This document shows, one piece after another, positions 14,490-22,176 of a DNA stretch of 23,119 bases. Under the pieces are notes generated by a model. That model did not search any database, was not told the origin of the DNA, and saw only the letters and a program-made list of their open reading frames with translations. The stretch is from the NCBI GenBank assembly GCA_946409545.1, contig CAMJWT010000025.1, positions 1 through 23,119 on the forward strand, in the 5' to 3' direction. Numbering within the stretch: position 1 is the first letter of the stretch; each line of letters begins with the position of its first letter. Position numbers and translations under genes: made by a program. The DNA comes from RUG12783 sp946409545 (GTDB lineage Bacteria > Bacillota_I > Bacilli_A > RF39 > UBA660).

Positions 14490-14972
14490 ATGAATAATAG
14501 GGTGTATGAATATTTAAATTCTCTTAATTTAGGAGATCGTATTATTGAACTTGTAGCTTCAACAGAAACAGTTTCTCTTGCATCTGATGCATTAGATTGT
14601 CGTGAAAGTGAAATTGCTAAAACATTATCTTTTTTAGTGCCAGAACCTATTCTAGTAGTAACTAGTGGTGATGTTAAAATTGATAATGATAAATTTCGTT
14701 TAAATTTTAATTGTAAACCCAAAATGATTGATAAAGATGATGTTTTAAATGTTATTGGTCATCCAGTAGGTGGGGTATGTCCTTTTAATCCTAATGATGA
14801 TGTTAAAGTTTATTTAGATATATCACTTTTAAAAGAAAAATATTGTTATCCTGCTTGCGGAATGTCAGGAACTGCGATAAAATTAACTATCCCTGAATTA
14901 ATGAAATACACGAAATATATTAAATGGGTTGATGTTACAAAATTTAATGAAGTAGAAGATATATTATTATAG
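14490..14972 (+). CDS. ybaK: YbaK/EbsC-family aminoacyl-tRNA deacylase
   Basis: This 160-residue single-domain protein of the YbaK/ProX editing superfamily should hydrolyse a misacylated tRNA (Cys-tRNA(Pro) in the characterised YbaK). Family blocks are visible in order: AKTLSFLV (the conserved Lys is in this block), VVTSGDVKIDNDKFR, then GHPVGGVCPF, LLKEKYCYPACGMSGTAIKLT and the C-terminal WVDVTKF. The length is typical. The ribosome binding site is GAGG seven bases upstream. It is the first gene after a terminator/promoter junction, with the lipoprotein gene nine bases downstream. The amino acid and tRNA specificity are inferred from the family only. Confidence 0.9.
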   Translation: MNNRVYEYLNSLNLGDRIIELVASTETVSLASDALDCRESEIAKTLSFLVPEPILVVTSGDVKIDNDKFRLNFNCKPKMIDKDDVLNVIGHPVGGVCPFNPNDDVKVYLDISLLKEKYCYPACGMSGTAIKLTIPELMKYTKYIKWVDVTKFNEVEDILL

Positions 14973-14980
14973 GAGAATAT

Positions 14981-15967
14981 ATGAAAAAGATATTACTTTT
15001 AATATTAATTAGTTTATTATTTGTTGGTTGTGGTAAAAAAGAACCAACTGATCCAATTGTTTCCTTAGGTTATAAACAAGAAGGCGATAAGTATGTTTAT
15101 CAAAATATTAATTTGACTAAAGTTCATAATGAACAATATAATTCTACTGATGTTTACATGGAAGAAGTAATTACCGATAAACCTAATTATGATATGTTTC
15201 TTAAAACAATCAAATTATTTATTGATGTTCCAGATGATGTTGTAACTAAAGGATTAGAACTATTAGTTGATGCTTATAATGATAATAAAGGTAGTAGTGT
15301 AATTAGTATTTTTAATCAAGAGAAATATTATTTAGAATTATATATTACTAATGAAAAGAAAGTAATTGCTGTTGTTCTTACACCTCGTGTTAAAGGAAGA
15401 CTAAAAGACGAGAAATTTCTTCTTAGTAATGATTTAGGACACGATAAAGATTATACAGCTGCAAGAAGATCTAAAAATGTTTTAAAGAATGCTACTTATG
15501 ATGAAATTGTTGCTAAAAAAGTATTTAATGTTGATCTTCCAAATGAAGCTCTTATAAAGATTTCTAATGAAGCATTAAAATATTGTAATCCTGAAATAAT
15601 GTGTGAAAATTATTTTAATCACAGTTATGATTTATCTATTTATGCAAAGAATGGTATTTATTCATCTTTCTATATTTTTGGTCGTGAATTTACTGATTTA
15701 TATTATTCAACGGTTCATTCTAGTAATACATATAAAGAAGATATTGCTGGTGATTTAGATATAATTTTTAAAGAATTGAATATTGATTTATCACAATATA
15801 AAGATGAAATTATAAATAAGATAGATAAAAAAGATTATAAATTATTAGAAGATGATAATAATCAAGGTAAACATCATTTAATGAAATTTAGTTTATCTGA
15901 TAAATTTAGAATGAATATTGATATTTATGAAGATCGTATATTCTATGATTATATAGTTAATGAATAG
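14981..15967 (+). CDS. lipoprotein of unknown function
   Basis: This 328-residue protein has a lipoprotein signal peptide with lipobox LFVGC (C17), then a Lys- and Pro-containing linker (KKEPTDP). The extracellular part, about 300 residues, looks like two related halves rich in Tyr, Asp and Lys: each half has a hydrophobic strand pattern followed by DLSIYAKNG- or YLELYITNE-like hairpins. I do not recognise a domain. An AGGAGAA ribosome binding site precedes the start, and the next gene follows eight bases later. The preceding YbaK is cytoplasmic and the following enzymes are soluble or membrane proteins, so the operon gives no simple functional hint. Confidence 0.78.
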   Translation: MKKILLLILISLLFVGCGKKEPTDPIVSLGYKQEGDKYVYQNINLTKVHNEQYNSTDVYMEEVITDKPNYDMFLKTIKLFIDVPDDVVTKGLELLVDAYNDNKGSSVISIFNQEKYYLELYITNEKKVIAVVLTPRVKGRLKDEKFLLSNDLGHDKDYTAARRSKNVLKNATYDEIVAKKVFNVDLPNEALIKISNEALKYCNPEIMCENYFNHSYDLSIYAKNGIYSSFYIFGREFTDLYYSTVHSSNTYKEDIAGDLDIIFKELNIDLSQYKDEIINKIDKKDYKLLEDDNNQGKHHLMKFSLSDKFRMNIDIYEDRIFYDYIVNE

Positions 15968-15975
15968 GAGGTTTT

Positions 15976-16389
15976 ATGAAAATACTAATTGTATGTAGTA
16001 AAAAGTTTTATCCAGAAATAAAAGAAATAAAAAAGAAATTAGAAAAACGTGGTCATGAAATAAGTCTACCTAATTCTTATGAAGATCCTCTTGCTGAAGA
16101 TAATGCTTGGAAACTAGGAATCCATTCTGAGTTTAAGAAAAGGATGTTTAATCAAAGTCGTTATACCATTGAACAAATGGATGCTGTTTTATGTCTTAAC
16201 TTTGATAATAAGGGACAAAAGAATTATTTAGGTGGGGCAACTTTCTTAGAATTATATGAAGCTTTTATGAACAATAAAAAAATATATTTATATCATGATA
16301 TTCCTAAAGGAATGTTATATGATGAAATATCTGGATTTGACCCTATCATAATTAATGAAGATTTGGGGTTGATTCCTGATGGAAAGTAA
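15976..16389 (+). CDS. nucleoside 2-deoxyribosyltransferase-like protein
   Basis: This 137-residue protein has a Rossmann-like fold. It opens with MKILIVCSKKFY (strand 1 and loop), has AVLCLNFDNKG in the middle, and ends with GGATFLELYEAFMNNKKIYLYHDIP, which resembles the GxxxExxxA region of the nucleoside 2-deoxyribosyltransferase superfamily. In that family the Glu is the nucleophile that attacks the deoxyribose. Many members of this architecture are uncharacterised and may bind or cleave other nucleosides or nucleotides. A GGAGG ribosome binding site precedes it. It overlaps the acyltransferase gene by 11 bases. Confidence 0.62.
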   Translation: MKILIVCSKKFYPEIKEIKKKLEKRGHEISLPNSYEDPLAEDNAWKLGIHSEFKKRMFNQSRYTIEQMDAVLCLNFDNKGQKNYLGGATFLELYEAFMNNKKIYLYHDIPKGMLYDEISGFDPIIINEDLGLIPDGK

Positions 16390-17653
16390 AAAATGGATGC
16401 GGCTTGATAATGCCGCTTTAATTTATCCACCTGCCGTTAAAAAGAAATATGCGATGATGTTTCGTTTAACAATAACTTTTAAAGATAAGATTGATAAAGA
16501 TATTTTAGCTGAAGCTCTTAAAAATACTTTGGTTCGTCTTCCATCTTTTGCATATCGTCTAAGAAGAGGTTTGTTTTGGTACTATTTAGAAAAGATTGAT
16601 GGTATTCCACCAATATTAGATGATGTAAAGAATCCTATGCGTACCATAAACTTTAAAGATAACAATTATTTTATGTTTAGAGTACGTGTTTATGAAAAAA
16701 GACTTGCTTTAGAGTTTTTCCATGCTTTAACTGATGGAACAGGTGGTGTTACTTTACTTCTTACTTTATCTAGAGAGTATATAAGACTTAAATATGGAGT
16801 AGAAACCCCATACACGGAGAAAATTTTAAATCTTAAAGATAAACCTAAAAAAGAAGAATATGAAGATAGTTTTAAAAAACATGTTGGTGATTTTGGCAGT
16901 GTAGAAAAAGAAGAAGCTGCTTATCATTTAAAAGGTAAACAATTACCAAGTCACATGTTAAATATTATTACGGGTAAGATAAAAATTAATGAATTAAAGA
17001 AGTTATGTCAACAATATGATTGTACAATAACCGTTTTCTTAACAAGTATTATGTTTATGTGTTTTCAAGATATTCAAAACAATAATCATGATAAAAAGAA
17101 TAAACCTATTAAAATTTCAATTCCTGTTAATTTACGTCGTTTCTTTGATTCTGTAACTTTACGTAACTTCTCATCATATGTTAATCCTAAAATTGATACT
17201 AAACTAGGTAATTATACGTTAGAAGAAGTTATTAAAGAAGTTAAAGGTCAATTAGAATATATGGTTAATGAAAAAAAACTTCGTTCTAAATTTACTGGTA
17301 ATGTTAATATGGAAAGAAAGTTTTATATTAGAATTATGCCAACTTTTATTAAAATGAAAGCTTTATCAATAAGTGATTATTTAATGGGAGATAGATATTA
17401 TACAACAACTTTTTCTAATTATGGGTTAATCAATATTCCTCTTGAAATGCAAAAATATGTAACTGATATGGGATTTATGATTGGACGAAGTAGAAATAAA
17501 CATGGTGCGGTTGCTTGTATATCTTGTATGAATAATTTATATATTACTTTTACAAGTCGTATATATGAAACCGAATTTGAAAGATTATTCTTTACTAAAT
17601 TAGTATCTTTAGGTATTAAAGTATCAGTTGAAAGTAATCAAGGAGGTATGTAA
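16379..17653 (+). CDS. condensation/alcohol-acetyltransferase-type acyltransferase
   Basis: This 424-residue protein of the CoA-dependent acyltransferase superfamily (condensation, PapA and alcohol acetyltransferase relatives) shows the catalytic HxxxDG motif at H115-D119-G120 (FHALTDGTGG). This corresponds to HHxxxDG with the first His replaced by Phe, a common state in this branch. A later TFSNYG segment near residue 345 matches the conserved structural motif of the second half. No membrane segments are obvious. It probably transfers an acyl group to an alcohol, amine or lipid acceptor. It overlaps the upstream gene by 11 bases with only a weak GGGG-like ribosome binding site, and it shares TAATG with the zinc-ribbon membrane protein. 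The acceptor is unknown. Confidence 0.75.
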   Translation: MESKKWMRLDNAALIYPPAVKKKYAMMFRLTITFKDKIDKDILAEALKNTLVRLPSFAYRLRRGLFWYYLEKIDGIPPILDDVKNPMRTINFKDNNYFMFRVRVYEKRLALEFFHALTDGTGGVTLLLTLSREYIRLKYGVETPYTEKILNLKDKPKKEEYEDSFKKHVGDFGSVEKEEAAYHLKGKQLPSHMLNIITGKIKINELKKLCQQYDCTITVFLTSIMFMCFQDIQNNNHDKKNKPIKISIPVNLRRFFDSVTLRNFSSYVNPKIDTKLGNYTLEEVIKEVKGQLEYMVNEKKLRSKFTGNVNMERKFYIRIMPTFIKMKALSISDYLMGDRYYTTTFSNYGLINIPLEMQKYVTDMGFMIGRSRNKHGAVACISCMNNLYITFTSRIYETEFERLFFTKLVSLGIKVSVESNQGGM

Positions 17654-18339
17654 TGTATTGCTATAAATGTGGAGTTAAATTAGAAGATAGTGAAAACAAG
17701 TGTCCATTGTGTCATACAACTTTACCAAAAGAAAAGAATAGTAATGCTTTATCAGCTTATTCTGATAAAATAGATGACATTGGTAAACATATTAATTTTC
17801 GTTATATAACATTATTAATTTTATTATTCTTATTTATATCTGGTTTTGTTACTTTCTTATGTAATATTTTCATTAATGGTAAACCTACATGGTCAATATA
17901 TGTTATTGCATCAATTATTTATGTTGCAACGCAAGCATCTTTCTTATATTATAAAAACAAATTAATATCAGCAATTCTTAATCTTTTTGGTCTTGAATAT
18001 TTATTATTTACAATTGCTTATATGAATAATGGAATGAACTGGTATTTATATTTAGTTATGCCAAATATCTTTATCATATGGTTACTTGTTGTTTTAACAG
18101 TATATTTATTTATTAAGAAAAAGATGCGTTTTACAAGAGCTGTTTCAACATTTTTATTTACTATTGCGTTAATTCTTATTTGTACAGAAGTCTTAATTGA
18201 CTTATTCTCTAATAGTGTTGTTAATTTAAAATGGAGTTTATATGCATCTCTTCCAATTTTGATTGTATGTTTAGTTGTATTTGTGATATCATTTAATAGA
18301 AAACTAATAAATGAGATTAAGAAAAGGATATTTTTATAA
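17653..18339 (+). CDS. zinc-ribbon, six-pass membrane protein (DUF6320-like)
   Basis: This 228-residue protein starts with a short zinc ribbon (C3-x2-C6 and C17-x2-C20: CYKC and CPLC), followed by a linker. It then has about six membrane segments, beginning around residue 53 and ending with a basic tail (NRKLINEIKKR). The architecture fits the DUF6320 family, which from memory is commonly encoded next to alcohol acetyltransferase-like genes; that association should be verified. It starts in the stop codon of the acyltransferase gene with GGAGG upstream, indicating stoichiometric coupling, and ends in the start codon of the next gene. A plausible role is a membrane partner for the acyltransferase, such as substrate or product handling. 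Confidence 0.72.
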   Translation: MYCYKCGVKLEDSENKCPLCHTTLPKEKNSNALSAYSDKIDDIGKHINFRYITLLILLFLFISGFVTFLCNIFINGKPTWSIYVIASIIYVATQASFLYYKNKLISAILNLFGLEYLLFTIAYMNNGMNWYLYLVMPNIFIIWLLVVLTVYLFIKKKMRFTRAVSTFLFTIALILICTEVLIDLFSNSVVNLKWSLYASLPILIVCLVVFVISFNRKLINEIKKRIFL

Positions 18340-18632
18340 TGAAATACAAAGAACTTGAAAAGAGATCTTTAAAACATGCTAATAGTATGGCAATTGGTTA
18401 TGATAGAGCGTACTATGATAAAATATATAATGAATTTTTAATTAAAGAAGTTAATAATTGTTTAAATAATAATAATTTAATTGATATTAATGAAAAAGAA
18501 TTAGTTAATTTAATAAATATTTATCAAAAGATTGATAAAGATCATTATTTGAGTTTTATTGATTCAATTATTAATCATTCAAGAAGAAGATTAGATTATT
18601 CTAAAGTTATTGATTTATTTGTAAATAATTAA
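18339..18632 (+). CDS. 97-residue hypothetical protein
   Basis: This is a small, almost entirely helical, charged protein with no membrane segment or known motif. Its start shares one base with the stop of the membrane protein gene (TAATG), and AAAAGGAT provides a ribosome binding site. The tight coupling supports a real gene. It has an Asn-rich linker (NNCLNNNN region) in the middle and a basic C-terminal segment (HSRRRLDY). The function is unknown; it could be a cytoplasmic partner of the two preceding proteins. It is followed at once by a strong terminator. Confidence 0.72.
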   Translation: MKYKELEKRSLKHANSMAIGYDRAYYDKIYNEFLIKEVNNCLNNNNLIDINEKELVNLINIYQKIDKDHYLSFIDSIINHSRRRLDYSKVIDLFVNN

Positions 18633-18654
18633 ACAAACGAAAGTTTGTTTTTTT
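18631..18654 (+). terminator. intrinsic terminator with GAAA tetraloop
   Basis: Perfect 8-base stem (18631-18638 with 18643-18650) closed by a C-GAAA-G tetraloop, then a T-run to 18654. The first two stem bases are part of the TAA stop codon of the 97-residue gene. Confidence 0.88.
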
Positions 18655-18666
18655 ATTTTAAAATTA

Positions 18667-18695
18667 TTGTTTAAGTATTCTTATAATGTTATAAT
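18667..18695 (+). promoter_or_regulatory. promoter of the solute-binding/vWA-XpaC-TelA operon
   Basis: TTGTTT (18667-18672), 17 bases, then a perfect extended -10 (TGT TATAAT, 18687-18695). The leader is about 20 bases and contains GAGG and AAAGGGAT sites before ATG 18722. Unlike the abutting junctions elsewhere, here the terminator and promoter are 33 bases apart. Confidence 0.65.
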
Positions 18696-18721
18696 GAATT
18701 ATAGAGGTTAAAAGGGATAAT

Positions 18722-20341
18722 ATGAAGAAAAAAAGAAATGTTAGTTTAATTGAAATTGTAATTTGGGCAGTAGTTATTATTTATGCTGTACCAGTTATGA
18801 TTGGCTTATTTGCAGGTGATACCCCTGATGATGATGGCAATGGAAAAGATTATACATATGATAGTAGCAAATTTAATTTGATATCAAGTAGTGAAAATGA
18901 AATATTAGATGATGATATTAGAGAATTTGCTGATAAGAATGATATTGATATTAATATTGTTTATGCAGATACTTTAGATATTATGAGTAAATTAAATAGT
19001 GGTGAAAAGTATGATGCTATTTGGTCTGCTAATTCACTTTGGGTATATCGAACTAATATATCTTTATCAGAGTCTAAATCAATGAGTATTAATCCAGTTA
19101 TCTTTGGTATTAAAAAGAGTAAAGCAGAATCACTTGGATTTGTAGGACGAGATGTTAAGACAAAAGATATTTTGGAAGCTATATCTAATAAAAAATTAAA
19201 GTTTAGTATGTCTAATCCAAATAGTACAAATAGTGGTGCAGTAGCTTATTTAGGTATTCTATCAACCCTTGCAGGAAACCCTGATGTATTAACACTAGAA
19301 ATGCTTGAAAGTTCGAAATTAAAAAATGATATGAAAACATTCTTTACAGGACTAGAAAGAACAAGTGGTGATGAAGATTACTTAGAAGAGTTATTCTTAA
19401 ATGGTGATTATGAAGCCGTTATTTCATATGAATCATCAATTATTAATATTAATAAAAAATTAGTTAGTGAAGGTAAAGAACCTTTATATGCAATTTATCC
19501 AGTTGATGGAGTATCTATTTCTGATAGTGTTCTTGCTTATATTGATAATAAGAATGATAAAAAGAAAGAAGAGTTTTTAAAACTTCAAAATTATTTTTTA
19601 AGTAATGATGGACAAAAAATATTAGAACAAGCAGGAAGAAGAACTTGGTATGGTGGAACAACTGATAAAGCTCCTCGTGATATCTTTAATCCTGATTGGG
19701 GAATTGATACAACAAAATATATCTCGCCAATTAGATATCCTAGTGATGAAGTTATTAATAGAGCTTTATTAATGTATCAAGAAGAATTAAGAAAACCAAT
19801 TCATGTTGTCTTCTGTTTAGATTATTCAGGTAGTATGAGAGGAAATGGTTACAAAGAACTTATTAATGCTATGGAATATATTTTCTCTGATCAAGCTAAA
19901 GATGATAATATTCAATTTACTTATAAAGATAAAATTGATATTTTACCATTCGCTTCAGATGTTAAAGATAGATGGAGTACAGATGACGGAAGCGATACAG
20001 ATTATTTATTAGATAATATTAAAAGTCATGAACCATCAGGTAGTACAGCTTTATATTCAGCAACAATTGAAGCATTAGAAATCTTAAGAAAAGAAAATAG
20101 TAAATATAATGTATCTGTTATTTTAATGACAGATGGTGAAGCTAATGAAAGTGAAAATAATTATACTAGTTTAAGAAATTATTACGAGATGAATGAATTA
20201 AATATTCCAGTATTCTCCATAACATTTGGTGAAGCTGATGAAAGTGAATTACGTAGTATTGCTACTTTAACAAATGGAAAAGTATTTAATGGTAAGAAGG
20301 ATTTAGTAGAAGCCTTCCGTGAAGTTAGAGAATATAATTAG
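18722..20341 (+). CDS. membrane-anchored solute-binding domain fused to a vWA domain
   Basis: This 539-residue protein has one N-terminal membrane anchor (residues 9-31, no lipobox Cys) and is otherwise predicted extracellular. Residues ~48-330 resemble a type II periplasmic-binding protein: KYDAIWSANSLW, SNPNSTNSGAVAYLG and NYFLSNDGQKILEQAG are typical. Residues ~360-530 are a von Willebrand A domain with a complete metal site: D367-x-S369-x-S371, T442 and D471. Such fusions suggest ligand sensing coupled to metal-dependent protein-protein contact. It is the first gene of an operon with XpaC (8 bases downstream), a second binding-like protein and TelA. No permease or ATPase is present, so a transport role is unlikely. 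A well-placed AAAGGGAT ribosome binding site supports the start. Confidence 0.85.
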   Translation: MKKKRNVSLIEIVIWAVVIIYAVPVMIGLFAGDTPDDDGNGKDYTYDSSKFNLISSSENEILDDDIREFADKNDIDINIVYADTLDIMSKLNSGEKYDAIWSANSLWVYRTNISLSESKSMSINPVIFGIKKSKAESLGFVGRDVKTKDILEAISNKKLKFSMSNPNSTNSGAVAYLGILSTLAGNPDVLTLEMLESSKLKNDMKTFFTGLERTSGDEDYLEELFLNGDYEAVISYESSIININKKLVSEGKEPLYAIYPVDGVSISDSVLAYIDNKNDKKKEEFLKLQNYFLSNDGQKILEQAGRRTWYGGTTDKAPRDIFNPDWGIDTTKYISPIRYPSDEVINRALLMYQEELRKPIHVVFCLDYSGSMRGNGYKELINAMEYIFSDQAKDDNIQFTYKDKIDILPFASDVKDRWSTDDGSDTDYLLDNIKSHEPSGSTALYSATIEALEILRKENSKYNVSVILMTDGEANESENNYTSLRNYYEMNELNIPVFSITFGEADESELRSIATLTNGKVFNGKKDLVEAFREVREYN

Positions 20342-20349
20342 GTGATATT

Positions 20350-20979
20350 ATGAAGAATTCAAATGTTGTATCAGCAATCGTAGGAAGCGCTTTCTTTGCA
20401 GTACCTTATCTAGCTCTTGCAATACCTCTTGCTCCAGCGTTAGTTATTGGAGCAGCAGCATTTGGTGCAAGTGAATTAATCTTTGCCGGTTCTAAAAAAA
20501 TCGATTCATTGAGAGAAACTAATCCTAAGTTATATAATAGAATTGAAAAAGCCAATAGGGATTACAGTTATATTTATTCAATGATACCAAAGATTAATGA
20601 TAATGAAGTAAAAGCTGATTTAAAAGAAATATGTGACACAACAGTTAAAATTATTAATGTTGTAGCTAAAAATCCTACAAAAGAAAAAAGTATTACTAAT
20701 TTCTTTGATTATTATTTACCTGTTTTAGTTAAAATAATAACAAAGTATGATGATGTTGAAAATAATGAATTAGTTTCTAAAGAAAGTAAAAAGTTTATGT
20801 CATCATGTAAAAAAATGATTAGTGAAGTAAAAGATTCGTTTAAAAAGATTTTATCAAGTATGTATCAAGAAGATTTAGTTGATGCTGATGCTGAAATGAA
20901 AGTATTTAATCAAATGTTAAAATCTGAAAGTTTTAATGAATCAGAACTTAATGTAGAAAGGGATGAAGAAGATGAATAA
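20350..20979 (+). CDS. xpaC: XpaC family protein
   Basis: This is a 209-residue protein of the XpaC family (annotated from the 5-bromo-4-chloroindolyl-phosphate hydrolysis phenotype in Bacillus; it is not a proven phosphatase). An N-terminal pair of hydrophobic segments (residues ~6-45, SAIVGSAFFAVPYLALAIPL then LVIGAAAFGASELIF) forms a membrane hairpin. The rest is a helical cytoplasmic domain ending in an acidic tail (NVERDEEDE). It overlaps the next gene by eight bases. Pairing with a TelA-family gene mirrors the xpaC-yaaN neighbourhood of Bacillus subtilis. The family assignment rests on the overall layout, the TelA context and the helical pattern, not on a catalytic motif. Confidence 0.75.
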   Translation: MKNSNVVSAIVGSAFFAVPYLALAIPLAPALVIGAAAFGASELIFAGSKKIDSLRETNPKLYNRIEKANRDYSYIYSMIPKINDNEVKADLKEICDTTVKIINVVAKNPTKEKSITNFFDYYLPVLVKIITKYDDVENNELVSKESKKFMSSCKKMISEVKDSFKKILSSMYQEDLVDADAEMKVFNQMLKSESFNESELNVERDEEDE

Positions 20980-22165
20980 GAAAACAATAATTGGAATAGT
21001 TATCTTTGTTATTTTAGTAGGTGCTATTATCTTAATTAAGTCATTAAGTAGTAAGGGAGGAATTCTTGATAACAGTCTAACAACAATTTATGTTGCTACT
21101 GGTGGTGGTAAAGAAGACTTCTTAAAAGATGAAGAGGTATTAGAAATACTTCGTAAGGAATACAAAATTAATGTTGTATTTGATACTTGGAGTAATAGTA
21201 AAACAGTATCAAAACCTTTAATTCGTGAAACAATAGGTTTAGGAAATCAAGATATTATTAACCGAATGGAAAATGGAGAAGAGTTTAGTGTTACATCAGA
21301 AGGTGTAACAAAGTATGATGCTTTATTCACATCTGATATAAGATATTATGAGTATTATAAACAAGCTCCTGATAAGAGTAAAGGTGAAGCTGATCGTTAT
21401 ACTGTTTTAGGTGGAGGATTAACTCTTAATACACCAATTGTATTCTATAGTTGGGATAAGATAGTTGATGCCTTAATTCAAAATGGTATTGCTGAAGAAA
21501 AAGATGGTGTTTACTATGTAACTGATATGGATACTTTAGTAGACTATATCTTAAATGGTAAAAAATGGAAAGATATTGGTGTAACTGACGATATTTATGG
21601 AAATGTATCTATATCATCAATTGACCCAGTTAAATCTAGTCCCGGAGCTACTTATTATGGACTATTACTTGCTATCCTATCTAAGGGTGAAGTAAATGAA
21701 GCAAATGTTAAAAAGAACATGCCTAAATTAAAAGAATTATATATTAAGTCTGGTAATATGAAATTTACACCAGCTGATTTGTTCCAAGAATATTTAAGAG
21801 CAGGTATGGGAGCTCAAAAGATAATTGTTGATTATGAAAAGAGTATTGTTGATTTCTCTAATTCTAATAAAAAAGGTTTTGACCAAGTAAAAGATCGTAT
21901 TAGAATCCTTTACCCAAAACCAACATCATGGAATAATCACTGTTATATGTACTTTACAGAAAATGGTGAAATTCTATATAAGGCATTTGAAGAAAACGAA
22001 AGAATTCAACAAATTGCTTGGGAAAAATATGGATTTAGAACTGGTGTAACTGGTGGAAAATATGATGTATCTAAAATTGGTATACCTGTTCCTCAAGAAA
22101 TAACTAGTACTGTACCTGGACTTAAAATGAGTGAATATAATGCTTTAATAGATGGACTTAAATAG
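20972..22165 (+). CDS. second membrane-anchored solute-binding-like protein
   Basis: This is a 397-residue extracellular protein with an N-terminal membrane anchor (residues 5-22) and a periplasmic-binding-protein-like body. I start it at ATG 20972, not ATG 20963, because AAAGGG (20957-20962) directly touches the first ATG but is nine bases from the second. It shares layout and motifs with the binding domain of the vWA fusion two genes upstream: KYDALFTSD versus KYDAIWSAN, SIDPVKSSPGATYYG versus SNPNSTNSGAVAYLG, and DYEKSI versus SYESSI. It has no vWA domain. The two look like ancient paralogues. No transporter genes accompany it, so sensing or assembly is more likely than uptake. The start overlaps the end of xpaC by eight bases. 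Confidence 0.8.
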   Translation: MNKKTIIGIVIFVILVGAIILIKSLSSKGGILDNSLTTIYVATGGGKEDFLKDEEVLEILRKEYKINVVFDTWSNSKTVSKPLIRETIGLGNQDIINRMENGEEFSVTSEGVTKYDALFTSDIRYYEYYKQAPDKSKGEADRYTVLGGGLTLNTPIVFYSWDKIVDALIQNGIAEEKDGVYYVTDMDTLVDYILNGKKWKDIGVTDDIYGNVSISSIDPVKSSPGATYYGLLLAILSKGEVNEANVKKNMPKLKELYIKSGNMKFTPADLFQEYLRAGMGAQKIIVDYEKSIVDFSNSNKKGFDQVKDRIRILYPKPTSWNNHCYMYFTENGEILYKAFEENERIQQIAWEKYGFRTGVTGGKYDVSKIGIPVPQEITSTVPGLKMSEYNALIDGLK

Positions 22166-22176
22166 GAGGTAAGATT

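Noticed and set aside
14414..14722. Minus-strand 102-codon frame across the dfx/ybaK junction
   Set aside because: It crosses a terminator and promoter and lies antisense to two well-supported genes.
18722..22165. ABC-transporter uptake operon
   Set aside because: Two binding-like proteins are present, but no permease or ATPase is found, the anchors are not lipoboxes, and XpaC/TelA are interspersed.
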